From: Amia ocellicauda
Taxonomy: Eukaryota > Chordata > Actinopteri > Amiiformes > Amiidae
Length of the DNA stretch: 64,000 nt
Assembly (NCBI RefSeq): GCF_036373705.1
Contig: NW_027102744.1
Location: forward strand, 1-64,000
Direction: 5' to 3'
A program made the position numbers and the translations under genes. Of this stretch, positions 45,338 through 56,600 are shown piece by piece. The notes beneath the pieces are model-generated. The model ran no database searches and was not told the DNA's origin. It saw only the letters and a program-made list of their open reading frames with translations. How positions within the stretch are numbered: position 1 is the first letter of the stretch; each line of letters begins with the position of its first letter.

Positions 45338-45572
45338 TTCAGTGAAGTGCTTCACAATGTGTTGGCTTCATGATTGTTCCAGACCGCTTTCTGGCCGGTT
45401 TAGAAAACTGGGCTCAGGGTGAAAAGGGTCACATGCATATGAGATGTTTGGGCAATGCGAGTTCTCCACAGCAAATCTGAATTTCCGGTGTTTTCTCCTT
45501 GTCCTCATGCAATTCCAATGGCTTGACATTTGGGAGCTCGTCCAAAACCGATGTCAAACCATAATCACGCCT

Positions 45573-45661
45573 TCCTTCGAGCCGGAATTGAACCAGCGAC
45601 CTAAGGATGCCCGCTGCCTGAAACCTACAGTCCTCCGCTCTACCAATTGAGCTATCGAAGG
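45573..45661 (-). tRNA. tRNA-Tyr(GTA) with intron, unit 8
   Basis: One D-loop base changed (gctcaattgg instead of gctcagttgg). Intron in the consensus form. Confidence 0.93.
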
Positions 45662-45731
45662 GAAGCTTCTCACCGTCTTCCCCTGGCAGTCTCAGTGGCC
45701 GTGCAAAGCCAAGAAGCACCGTGGCTTGGCT

Positions 45732-47357
45732 CAGTGGTTTTCAACCCGTGTGCCGTGAGGACTACCCAATTGTGTCGTGAGATTTTTATCCCCTGAAAAA
45801 TATTATGTCATTTTGTTTGGTCAACTTCATAAATCTTGTATCAAATCAAACTTATTCAAATGTGTGAAAATATTACATTTATACATCACCTGTAGAAAGC
45901 GTTTCATAACTGAAATGTTGTGTTTGCCGGACTGAACGCACACCTACACTGAGTTGCAGTGCTATCAGTTGTATCGTAAGGTACACTTATAAATTTCAAT
46001 TTAAGAAGTGAATTTATAGTATCACCTTATCACGAATCCTGGAATCTTGTAGAACTCAATTTCTGTAATAATTGGACACAGACACCAATTCCAAAGATAT
46101 AAATTGTTAAATTTATTCAAAAACAAACACTAAATGTAGCACTACACTAATTATACAAAAGGGAAAAGCTAATCAAAATTCAACTCTAGATCAACAAATC
46201 AAAGACAAATCACTTCCGTGACCAAATCAAAGACCATGGGATCGCATATGATAACACACAAATCGTTAAACAAAAAAGGTTATAAACACATTAACTACAA
46301 TACCGGTTAGTAAGACGAAGGTGAGTCTCTCGTTAGTATTGTTAGTCAGACATTAAATAACTACGCAGGTTAGTATTTATGTCAGGTAACTTCTCGTTAT
46401 ATATATATCAGTCTCATTTACGTTTAGGTGCCGAGAAAGATCCTATCGTTACTTGTTACCACAATTTCCCTTAACTGATTATTATTCAATGATCAAGGAT
46501 AGGCAGGGCCACCAATAATCTAACGTCTATTGACTTGTGTCAATTTCAGACTAAACAGTTAAACAGGAATGAGAAGATATTTCTCGGGGTTGACAGATTT
46601 TATTTCTAAAATTATCAACAAAACAGTTTAATGCAACACACATTTATATTTAAGAAAACTAAATGATATTACACATTCTAGAGTTATGAATCACAGAATA
46701 ACATTTCTAATTGATTTCTCAAATGTCATGAATCATGAACTCCAAACTGTTAAACTTATCTGAACTTCGTCGCAGAGAGGCCTCTCTGTCTTCGGGCTCA
46801 GATCACAGCACACGGCACATGGTCCGTGTGGTTTGGAACAAAGGCAGTGCGGTTCGGCTTTGTCCAAGAACTTCCACTCAGTCGAAGCACCTGGAAGTTG
46901 GGGTTTCGCGAAATTAGAGTCTTTTCCTAACAGATTTTCCACTGGTTTGAAGGCTCCAAGGTTGTGCACAAAATCTTCTTTGTAAGCAGGGTTCCACCGT
47001 AGTTACTTGAAGACAAAGTCTTTGAGGAAAGCAGGGCCCTGTTCGTTCCAAGGGTCAAGTTTCTTAAGACTCAAATAGCTATTTAAATGACTGAACACTT
47101 TCATATACATTCGACTTACTCAATTGTCCAGCTGTAAAACTCCACTGATCAGGTGGGCACAGGCGGGCATGCGCAGTCTGTAAAGTTCTTTATTTAATAA
47201 AGTCCTTTAAAAGAATTCTTCGTACGGCTCAATCTCCTTCTCCCAGTTTAACTCTTCTGTTGCCGGCAAAGACTTGGTTGGTTTCTGGTTCCGGTTCGGG
47301 CAACAGAGCTACAGGTTGAGCTGTGGCAGCGAGTTACTGGTTCAGGTGAGAGAGAAA

Positions 47358-47403
<46 letters not shown>

Positions 47404-48418
47404 GCACTGTTCCTTATAGTCTGTCAGATCAATAGGTGATTGGTTCTTGAGTTCTTGAGATTGGATTTCGGTTTCAGCCCCCAGTGTCCTAATGGAGGGG
47501 GGCTTGATTTATGACTGATGTCAATCCATGCCATCTTTTGGAAATGCCGGTTGGCCCGGGTTCGTAGCTCTATGTCGGGATTTCGGCTCTCGTCCACTTC
47601 AAAGAGTTTTTATCACCTACAGGCCCCTTTCTCCAGACATCTCATAGCAGGATTCAACCTATTTGGCCTCTTCTCGGTGCCATCCTCCCCAAAACTGTCA
47701 CTTTGATGCAAACCAGTTCCAAGCTGATGAGCAAAGGAAATCTGATAACTTTGGGGGTGGAGAGGTCTTCTTTAGATCAGTGCTTCAGCTCAGAGCCCAA
47801 ATGCTCTTATCAAAATACACCCAACATAACGCTACACAGTGGAACTGCAAGGCAATTGATTAAAGGGACATGTGGTGAATTCCTTTTCATCTTTATACTG
47901 TTGTTGGATGTCTCCTGTTCCTCTAAGTCTCATTTGGCCTTGGTTTTCCCCCTCTGTGTTGAATAATCGGGCTCTAAATAGCCCCGGCGTTTCTCCTGCA
48001 GTTCTTCGTTCTTTCCACTGCTAGCGCTGCCTTTGTGCAGCTTGTTATAGGATATTGTGAACTGAACCTATTTTGCTGTGAATTTATATTTACTGCGAAT
48101 AGTTTATTGTGGCTGGTCTTGGTCTGTCTGCACTAAATAAATGATTTGTATCAAGGGATTATTTAGTTTGTCTGTGTACTTTTTTACCTAACCACTAAGG
48201 GCCACTCCTTGCACTTCACACATTTGCCCTTTTAATTACTCCCTTACTGACATACTTTAACATGCAATGTGCGTGTGATAATAGTTTTAGCAGCCTGTTG
48301 CCATTCAGGTGAGACAATACCTAGTAAATCCTTTTTTTTTTTTTTCATGTTGGTGCGCCGCGAAGGTTTTTGGTCTCAGCAAAGTGTGCCGTGGCATTAC
48401 AACGCTTGGGAACCACTG
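45732..48418. mobile_element. hAT element carrying a solo LTR, unit 8
   Basis: Complete ends and GCTTGGCT duplications. LTR at 45970-47836. Confidence 0.85.
45970..47836 (-). mobile_element. solo LTR, unit 8
   Basis: 1,867 bp, CAGT on both sides. Fossil. Confidence 0.9.
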
Positions 48419-48925
48419 GCTTGGCTTGTTGGGCATCCAGGTATGCACTGAGATTACGATCGGCACGATGATTGTCGTTCTCAGGAGAATTGTGTTTCTT
48501 TGCTGATCATGTTCTCTGTCGCTTTTTACAAAGTTCTTACAAGTGGCACATTGGGGATGAGGAGCAGAGCATGCTGACACGCATAGCTGTGGACTTCTGC
48601 ATGGCATGGGGCCACAGGTCATTCCAAGTATTTCAAGACGCCTGCAAATGTGTGGACACGTTGTGTTGGCCCAACCCTCACAGATTGTGCCAAGTCAAGT
48701 AGAGATGCATGTTGTGCTGTTCTAAAGTGACACGTCATCAACGGCAAAAACATCTCTCAGAGTTCCTGACTTGACTTGCCTCTGGAAGACAACACTTGCC
48801 CAGGCTGGATATTTGCCGAAAGAAGCAAAGAGGACTAGACACCTTGCCTAGACGCAACTGCATATTTCATTGTCACCTGGAAGGCCATCCAGGCTTTTCA
48901 CCATCATGGCCCTCGGTCAACAAGG

Positions 48926-48979
48926 CGCCCGAACAGGGACTCGAACCCTGGACCCTCAGATTAAAAGTCTGATGCTCTA
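48926..48979 (-). pseudogene. tRNA-Lys, 5'-truncated, unit 9 (short)
   Basis: Identical junction to units 3, 5 and 7. Confidence 0.93.
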
Positions 48980-50073
48980 ACACACAAATCGTTAAACAAA
49001 AAAGGTTATAAACACATTAACTACAATACCGGTTAGTAAGACGAAGGTGAGTCTCTCGTTAGTATTGTTAGTCAGACATTAAATAACTACGCAGGTTAGT
49101 ATTTATGTCAGGTAACTTCTCGTTATATATATATCAGTCTCATTTACGTTTAGGTGCCGAGAAAGATCCTATCATTACTTGTTACCACAATTTCCCTTAA
49201 CTGATTATTATTCAATGATCAAGGATAGGCAGGGCCACCAATAATCTAACGTCTATTGACTTGTGTCAATTTCAGACTAAACAGTTAAACAGGAATGAGA
49301 AGATATTTCTCGGGGTTGACAGATTTTATTTCTAAAATTATCAACAAAACAGTTTAATGCAACACACATTTATATTTAAGAAAACTAAATGATATTACAC
49401 ATTCTAGAGTTTTGAATCACAGAATAACATTTCTAATTGATTTCTCAAATGTCATGAATCATGAACTCCAAACTGTTAAACTTATCTGAACTTCGTCGCA
49501 GAGAGGCCTCTCTGTCTTCGGGCTCAGATCACAGCACACGACACATGGTCCGTGTGGTTTGGAACAAAGGCAGTGCGGTTCGGCTTTGTCCAAGAACTTC
49601 CACTCAGTCGATGCACCTGGAAATTGGGGTTTCGCGAAATTAGAGTCTTTTCCAAACAGATTTTCCACTGGTTTGAAGGCTCCAAGGTTGAGCACAAAAT
49701 CTTCTTTGTAAGCAGGGTTCCACCGTAGTTACTTGAAGACAAAGTCTTTGAGGAAAGCAGGGCCCTGTTCGTTCCAAGGGTCAAGTTTCTTAAGACTCAA
49801 ATAGCTATTTAAATGACTGAACACTTTCATATACATTCGACTTACTCAATTGTCCAGCTGTAAAACTCCACTGATCAGGTGGGCACAGGCGGGCATGCGC
49901 AGTCTGTAAAGTTCTTTCTTTAATATAGTCCTTTAATAGAATTCTTCGTACGGCTCAATCTCCTTCTCCCAGTTTAACTCTTCTGTTGCCGGCAAAGACT
50001 TGGTTGGTTTCTGGTTCCGGTTCGGGCAACAGAGCTACAGGTTGAGCTGTGGCAGCGAGTTACTGGTTCAGGT

Positions 50074-50105
<32 letters not shown>

Positions 50106-50542
50106 CTGTGCACTGTTCCTTATAGTCTGTCAGATCAATAGGTGATTGGTTCTTGAGTTCTTGAGATTGGATTTCGGTTTCAGCCCCCAGTGTCCTAATG
50201 GAGGGGGGCTTGATTTATGACTGATGTCAATCCATGCCATCTTTTGGAAATGCCGGTTGGCCCGGGTTCGTAGCACTATGTCGGGATTTCGGCTCTCGTC
50301 CACTTCAAAGAGTTTTTATCACCTACAGGCCCCTTTCTCCAGACATCTCATAGCAGGATTCAACCTATTTGGCCTCTTCTCGGTGCCATCCTCCCCAAAA
50401 CTGTCACTTTGATGCAAACCAGTTCCAAGCTGATGAGCAAAGGAAATCTGATAACTTTGGGGGTGGAGAGGTCTTCTTTAGATCAGTGCTTCAGCTCAGA
50501 GCCCAAATGCTCTTATCAAAATACACCCAACATAACGCTACA
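48980..50542 (-). mobile_element. LTR, partial, unit 9
   Basis: Starts at the deletion junction; ends beside CAGT. Shares small variants with unit 5 (tttctttaatatagtcc), consistent with dimer-wise amplification. Fossil. Confidence 0.9.
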
Positions 50543-51124
50543 CAGTGGAACTGCAAGGCAATTGATTAAAGGGACATGTGGTGAATTCCTTTTTATCTTT
50601 ATACTGTTGTTGGATGTCTCCTGTTCCTCTAAGTCTCATTTGGCCTTGGTTTTCCCCCTCTGTGTTGAATAATCGGGCTCTAAATAGCCCCGGCGTTTCT
50701 CCTGCAGTTCTTCGTTCTTTCCACTGCTAGCGCTGCCTTTGTGCAGCTTGTTATAGGATATTGTGAACTGAACCTATTTTGCTGTGAATTTATATTTACT
50801 GCGAATAGTTTATTGTGGCTGGTCTTGGTCTGTCTGCACTAAATAAATGATATGTATCAAGGGATTATTTAGTTTGTCTGTGTACTTTTTTACTTAACCA
50901 CTAAGGGCCACTCCTTGCACTTCACACATTTGCCCTTTTAATTACTCCCTTACTGACATACTTTAACATGCAATGTGCGTGTGATAATAGCTTTAGCAGC
51001 CTGTTGCCATTCAGGTGAGACAATACCTAGTAAATCCTTTTTTTTTTTTTTCATGTTGGTGCGCCGCGAAGGTTTTTGGTCTCAGCAAAGTGTGCCGTGG
51101 CATTACAACGCTTGGGAACCACTG
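50543..51124. mobile_element. hAT right part, unit 9
   Basis: Segment from the LTR to ggaaccactg. Shares gatatgtatcaaggg with unit 3. Confidence 0.8.
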
Positions 51125-51631
51125 GCTTGGCTTGTTGGGCATCCAGGTATGCACTGAGATTACGATCGGCACGATGATTGTCGTTCTCAGGAGAATTGTG
51201 TTTCTTTGCTGATCATGTTCTCTGTCGCTTTTTACAAAGTTCTTACAAGTGGCACATTGGGGATGAGGAGCAGAGCATGCTGACACGCATAGCTGTGGAC
51301 TTCTGCATGGCATGGGGCCACAGGTCATTCCAAGTATTTCAAGATGCCTGCAAATGTGTGGACACGTTGTGTTGGCCCAACCCTCACAGATTGTGCCAAG
51401 TCAAGTAGAGATGCATGTTGTGCTGTTCTAAAGTGACACGTCGTCAACGGCAAAAACATCTCTCAGAGTTCCTGGCTTGACTTGCCTCTGGAAGACAACA
51501 CTTGCCCAGGCTGGATATTTGCCGAAAGAAGCAAAGAGGACTAGACACCTTGCCTAGACGCAACTGCATATTTCATTGTCACCTGGAAGGCCATCCAGGC
51601 TTTTCACCATCATGGCCCTCGGTCAACAAGG

Positions 51632-51704
51632 CGCCCGAACAGGGACTCGAACCCTGGACCCTCAGATTAAAAGTCTGATGCTCTACCGGCTGAGCTACCC
51701 GGGC
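51632..51704 (-). tRNA. tRNA-Lys(TTT), unit 10
   Basis: Canonical in all arms. Last tRNA-Lys of the array. Confidence 0.95.
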
Positions 51705-51939
51705 TTCAGTGAAGTGCTTCACAATGTGTTGGCTTCATGATTGTTCCAGACCGCTTTCTGGCCGGTTTAGAAAACTGGGCTCAGGGTGAAAAGGGTCACA
51801 TGCATATGAGATGTTTGGGCAATGCGAGTTCTCCACAGCAAATCCGAATTTCCGGTGTTTTCTCCTTGTCCTCATGCAATTCCAATGGCTTGACATTTGG
51901 GAGCTCGTCCAAAACCGATGTCAAACCATAATCACGCCT

Positions 51940-52028
51940 TCCTTCGAGCCGGAATTGAACCAGCGACCTAAGGATGCCCGCTGCCTGAAACCTACAGTCC
52001 TCCGCTCTACCAACTGAGCTATCGAAGG
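51940..52028 (-). tRNA. tRNA-Tyr(GTA) with intron, unit 10
   Basis: Canonical mature sequence and intron. Last tRNA-Tyr of the array. Confidence 0.95.
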
Positions 52029-52098
52029 GAAGCTTCTCACCGTCTTCCCCTGGCAGTCTCAGTGGCCGTGCAAAGCCAAGAAGCACCGTGGCTTGGCT

Positions 52099-52336
52099 CA
52101 GTGGTTTTCAACCCGTGTGCCGTGAGGACTACCCAATTGTGTCGTGAGATTTTTATCCCCTGAAAAATATTATGTCATTTTGTTTGGTCAACTTCATAAA
52201 TCTTGTATCAAATCAAACTTATTCAAATGTGTGAAAATATTACATTTATACATCACCTGTAGAAAGCGTTTCATAACTGAAATGTTGTGTTTGCCGGACT
52301 GAACGCACACCTACACTGAGTTGCAGTGCTATCAGT
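52099..52336. mobile_element. hAT left part, unit 10
   Basis: From cagtggttttcaaccc to the LTR. The right half is absent: the array ends at the far side of the next LTR. Confidence 0.8.
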
Positions 52337-54143
52337 TGTATCGTAAGGTACACTTATAAATTTCAATTTAAGAAGTGAATTTATAGTATCACCTTATCAC
52401 GAATCCTGGAATCTTGTAGAACTCAATTTCTGTAATAATTGGACACAGACACCAATTCCAAAGATATAAATTGTTAAATTTATTCAAAAACAAAGACTAA
52501 ATGTAGCACTACACTAATTATACAAAAGGGAAAAGCTAATCAAAATTCAACTCTAGATCAACAAATCAAAGACAAATCACTTCCGTGACCAAATCAAAGA
52601 CCATGGGATCGCATATGATAACACACAAATCGTTAAACAAAAAAGGTTATAAACACATTAACTACAATACCGGTTAGTAAGACGAAGGTGAGTCTCTCGT
52701 TAGTATTGTTAGTCAGACATTAAATAACTACGCAGGTTAGTATTTATGTCAGGTAACTTCTCGTTATATATATATCAGTCTCATTTACGTTTAGGTGCCG
52801 AGAAAGATCCTATCATTACTTGTTACCACAATTTCCCTTAACTGATTATTATTCAATGATCAAGGATAGGCAGGGCCACCAATAATCTAACGTCTATTGA
52901 CTTGTGTCAATTTCAGACTAAACAGTTAAACAGGAATGAGAAGATATTTCTCGGCGTTGACAGATTTTATTTCTAAAATTATCAACAAAACAGTTGAATG
53001 CAACACACATTTATATTTAAGAAAACTAAATGATATTACACATTCTAGAGTTATGAATCACAGATTAACATTTCTAATTGATTTCTTAAATGTCATGAAT
53101 CACAAACTCCAAACTGTTAAACTTATCTGAACTTCGTCGCAGAGAGGCCTCTCTGGCTTCGGGCTCAGATAACAGCACACGGCACGAGGTCCGTGTGGTT
53201 GGAACAAAGGCAGTCCGGTTCAGCTTTGTCCAAGAACTTCCACTCAGTCGATGCACCTGGAAGTTGGGGTTTCGCGAATGTAGAGTCTTTTCCAAACAGA
53301 TTTTCCATTGGTTTGAAGGCTCCAAGGTTGTGCACAAAATCTTCTTTGTAAGCAGGGTTCCACCGTAGTTACTTGAAGACAAAGTCTTTGAGGAAAGCAG
53401 GGCCCTGTTTGTTCCAAGGGTCAAGTTTCTTAAGACTCAAATAGCTATTTAAATGACTGGCACTTTCGTATTCAGTCGACTTAGTCAATTGTCCAGCTGT
53501 AAAACTCCACTGATCAGGTGGGTCTGTAAAGTTCTTTATTTAATAAAGTCCTTTAAAAGAATTCTTCGTACGGCTCAATCTCCTTCTCCCAGTTTAATTC
53601 TTCTGTTGCCGGCAAAGACTTGGTTGGTTTCTGGTTCCGGTTCTGGCAACAGAGCTACAGGTTGCGAGTTTCTGGTTCAGGTGAGAGAGAGAGTAAGAGA
53701 GAGAGACCGTGCGCTGTTCTTTATAGTCTGTCAGATCAATAGGTGATTGGTTCTTGATTTTTTTAGATTGGATTTCGGTTTCAGCCCCCAGTGTCCTATT
53801 GGAGGGGGGCTTGATTTATGACTGATGTCAATCCATGCCATCTTTTGGAAATGCCGGTTGGCCCGGGTTCGTAGCTCTATGTCGGGATTTCGGCTCTCGT
53901 CCACTTCAAAGAGTTTTTATTACCTACAGGCCCCTTTCTCCTATCTCATAGCAGGATTCCAAACTATTTGGCCTATTCTCGGTGCCATCCTCCCCAAAAC
54001 TGTCACTTTGATGTAAACCAGTTCCAAGCTGATGAGTTAAGGAAATCTGATAACTTTTGGTGGGGGGAGAGGTCTTCTTTAGATCAGTGCTTCAGCTCAG
54101 AGATAAAATGCTCTTATCAAAATACACCCAACATAACACTACA
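52337..54143 (-). mobile_element. LTR at the right edge of the array, mosaic
   Basis: The left part follows the array type. From about 53040 onwards it carries variants shared with the lone LTR at 15115-16989 (for example tcagtcgacttagtcaattg) and unlike the array copies. It ends in acactaca at 54143 without CAGT or hAT sequence, so the flank is different DNA. Fossil. Confidence 0.8.
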
Positions 54144-54480
54144 ATAATATATGGTTTGCTAAGTTGTAAATAATGGCTAAAATGCATTTACTGTGCATTC
54201 GGTTAATCATTAATTACTAGGTTTATGTTTATTTATTGCATGAATGTGGATCCTTCAAATGTTTAATAAATAATGACTAATATGTAAAGTTAAAAATTAA
54301 TTACGAGTGTGTTTGTGCTTAACTAATGCATACTTCTGGCCCCTTAAAATAAAGTGTTATCAGATCTCCTTTGAGATATGACTCCCTCCCCTTCAGGTTC
54401 TGCAACGTTGAATAAATAAACTTAGATAGCCGCGACTGTTTCCCAAAAATGTATTGTTTCAAATATGCCGTTTAACAGCA
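54144..54480. other. AT-rich flank of the array
   Basis: No gene recognised. The word taaaataaagtgttatcag near 54346 resembles ends of common fish non-autonomous DNA transposons, but I could not find its partner. Confidence 0.35.
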
Positions 54481-54484
54481 TTTG

Positions 54485-55084
54485 TTAGGGGTGTAACGTT
54501 ACGGTACACAAAACTGACAGTTCGGTACGTACCTCGGTTTTGAAGTCTCGGTTCGTTATGGGTTCGGTACAGCGGGGGGGGGAACTAAACATTAATTCCT
54601 TTGTGCATGTTTCTAAGCTATGCAAAAGAGATTTCACTTGTTTCTCAGTCTGTCTGGTGATGCATAGCCCACATAGGGCACGTGCAACACATAACACAAC
54701 ATTTAGAAAGCGGGTGACACTTATTTTGTTACATATAAGAGCGACACTACTCCAGACACTCCCTTGCTCGTGATCTAAAGTTAGACAGAGATGCTGTGCT
54801 TGGCTGGGGTCACCTATCAGACAGGCCTCACACTTATCAACTAATTCACGGCCAATACAATGTTGTAACACTAGCGCAATAATGCCCTTTATGGTGTGTG
54901 TCATCACTAGTGTTACATGATCATCATAGTTTTTACAATTATATCTCGGAACTTCCCTGTCTGAATCAAAACTCTTGTGGGTTCTAGCAAGGCAAGAACA
55001 GAAGCATGCAATGTTCAATCTTGTTCGGGGTCTTAAAGAGTTGACAGAGGAATCAATATCACTGGTGTCTGGTACTCCACTATT
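54485..55084 (-). other. unrecognised open segment, possibly Polinton-associated
   Basis: Open on the minus strand through about 200 codons. It contains KCEACLIGDPSQAQHLCL, a pattern (C..C, PSQ, H.CL) that I associate with uncharacterised proteins encoded near Polinton-type elements in fish. That association is from memory and weak. Its last residues are read from the hAT-like terminus. Bounded on its upstream side by an AG that could be a splice acceptor. Kept as a separate piece because virus-like origin is possible. Confidence 0.4.
54487..54590. mobile_element. hAT-like terminal sequence (one end)
   Basis: ttaggggtgtaacgttacgg followed by ggtacgtacctcggttttga and tcggttcg is the style of terminus of a very common fish non-autonomous hAT family. 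The other end was not found nearby, so this may be a fragment. Confidence 0.5.
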
Positions 55085-55182
55085 CTAATGAAGAGAAAAG
55101 AAAATAACACTTAAAACTGTAATGTGTGTCGGTCAGTAAAGAAGTACACAACTAAACACAGTTGTAGGACCTCTATATTTAC

Positions 55183-55356
55183 CTCTCTTTCCATTGATGG
55201 TCCAACTCCATCATCAGTGTCTGAGGTTTTATCCTCCCTGCCATGTTCATGGTCCTTGTCATCATCTTCAGACTCATCACCAGTGTTGACACCTTCGTCT
55301 TCATCAGACATTGGGAGAGCATCCCTGGGGCTCAGAGGAGGAGCGCTGACACTATT
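55183..55356 (-). other. acidic open segment, minus strand
   Basis: 58 codons, very rich in Asp, Glu and Ser (for example DESEDDDKDHEHGREDK), with an AG before and GT after it on the minus strand. Either a host exon or a part of the element suspected in this region. No domain recognised. Confidence 0.4.
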
Positions 55357-55516
55357 CTTTTGATAAACATACAAAGAAGAAAACATGCATTTAAATTCAC
55401 TTTGCATTGAAATTCATATATACACACATACGGCCTAACAGCATGTAAACACCGGCATACGTTTAAAATTAATAATAATATTCTAAACACGTTTTTAAAG
55501 TAAAATAAAGTGTTAC

Positions 55517-55624
55517 CTCTTTTGGGTCCCTGTCTTCCGACCATCTTAATTTTGTGTTAGGTGCCCCCGCATCTTCATCAGCAGCGTGGTCGCTAGGGGG
55601 TGTCTTCTTAGCTGGTGTAGCCAT
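55517..55624 (-). other. short open segment starting with ATG, minus strand
   Basis: 36 codons from an ATG (55622-55624), MATPAKKTPPSDHAADEDAG at its start, ending at a GT that could be a splice donor. It lies at the left border of the central spacer (55625-56600), and the rightward segments begin on the other side, so transcription may diverge from this spacer. Confidence 0.4.
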
Positions 55625-56600
55625 AGTGCGCTATGGGGGTTTCCACCAGTTACCGCAGACCTGTTCTGTCCCGAACGGGTGACATGTTTTCTGTGTTTAC
55701 CAGCATGCTCTTTATACTGTAAATGGTGGCCGGCGGCTCTACAGAGGAGGCGGGGTGTGGGCGGGGTTGGGGGCGTGTGTGGGGACACGTGGGTAAATGG
55801 GGGGCAGTGGCTATACAGAGGAGGAGGAGTGTGGACGGAGTTGGGTGCGTGTATGGGTGCCACGTGGGTACAGTCATTTGTACCCATTAGGCTCGTGTCC
55901 ATAACAAATATGTGATAACAATTTATCTCTCCAAATGGTCACCTCACCCAGTGTGTACACGTTGTTTTGAACGTGAGACCATGACCATAGCACGCATAGA
56001 TACAGATGTCTGTTGGAGATCAACTTTATCGGAGTGAAATAGACACCCCAACATTCCGCCCCAACTGAATTCTGTAATGAGAACAACATTTTTGGCGGTT
56101 TCCTGGTATGTTATGTGGAATACAATTTTGTGTGATTCTTAGAAAAATTATGAAATACCATTTTGCCCCCCCATAAATAAGCCGCTCCAAGCAGTTAATT
56201 TTACACATCCAATATAATATATGAAGGGACACACTCTTCATAATGGCATCTGACTGGGGTCCATTTGATGATGATGGGGTCCGTTTAATGGCCAGTTTTA
56301 TTCAGATTCCATGGTATGCCATAGAACAAGTTGTTATATATTATAAATTAATTACATCTTCTAAAACATTATATTGTGTACATTTATGGGACCAATGTTT
56401 GTTTTTTGAATTGACAGTTGTTTAACCCACATAACTAAGCACTCCCCCACCCACCCCAAGTCACAGAGCAAACTTTGAATGGAGGTGTGTAACATTCACC
56501 GTTTTTACCAATGTTATTAATAATAATAATAATAATAATATTATTATATTTTGTATTTGTTCGAAATGTAGTGAAAAGTCACTGTATAAAGTGTAATTGA
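55625..56600. other. central spacer between divergent open segments
   Basis: CpG-rich on the left (55640-55870), AT-rich on the right, with an AAT run at about 56516-56541. No gene recognised. Could hold a bidirectional promoter. Confidence 0.35.

Larger units (their letters stand above)
20975..54143 (-). repeat. 33-kb tandem array of tRNA-Lys/tRNA-Tyr units with nested hAT and solo LTRs
   Basis: Ten tRNA-Lys positions define the units (plus-strand starts 22203, 25828, 29531, 32235, 35886, 38899, 42560, 45265, 48926, 51632). Intervals are 3625, 3703, 2704, 3651, 3013, 3661, 2705, 3661 and 2706 bp. Order along the plus strand: hAT right end, tRNA-Lys, tRNA-Tyr, hAT left end, LTR, and again. 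From the third unit on, short units (tRNA-Lys cut, tRNA-Tyr lost) and long units alternate, so the true period is a dimer of about 6.36 kb. Units are near-identical by eye. The many open frames of 60-105 codons that recur at each unit are by-products of the repetition, not genes. Confidence 0.95.

Noticed and set aside
23655-53424. Open frames of 60-112 codons repeated at every array unit on both strands
   Set aside because: They lie across LTR, hAT and tRNA sequence, lack domains, and recur only because the DNA is repeated.
20975-54143. Regular repeats suggesting a CRISPR-like array
   Set aside because: Units are kilobases long, contain tRNA genes and transposons, and the genome is eukaryotic.
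54540-54773. Plus-strand open frame at 54540
   Set aside because: It is the opposite strand of a longer open segment and partly hAT-like terminus; no domain.
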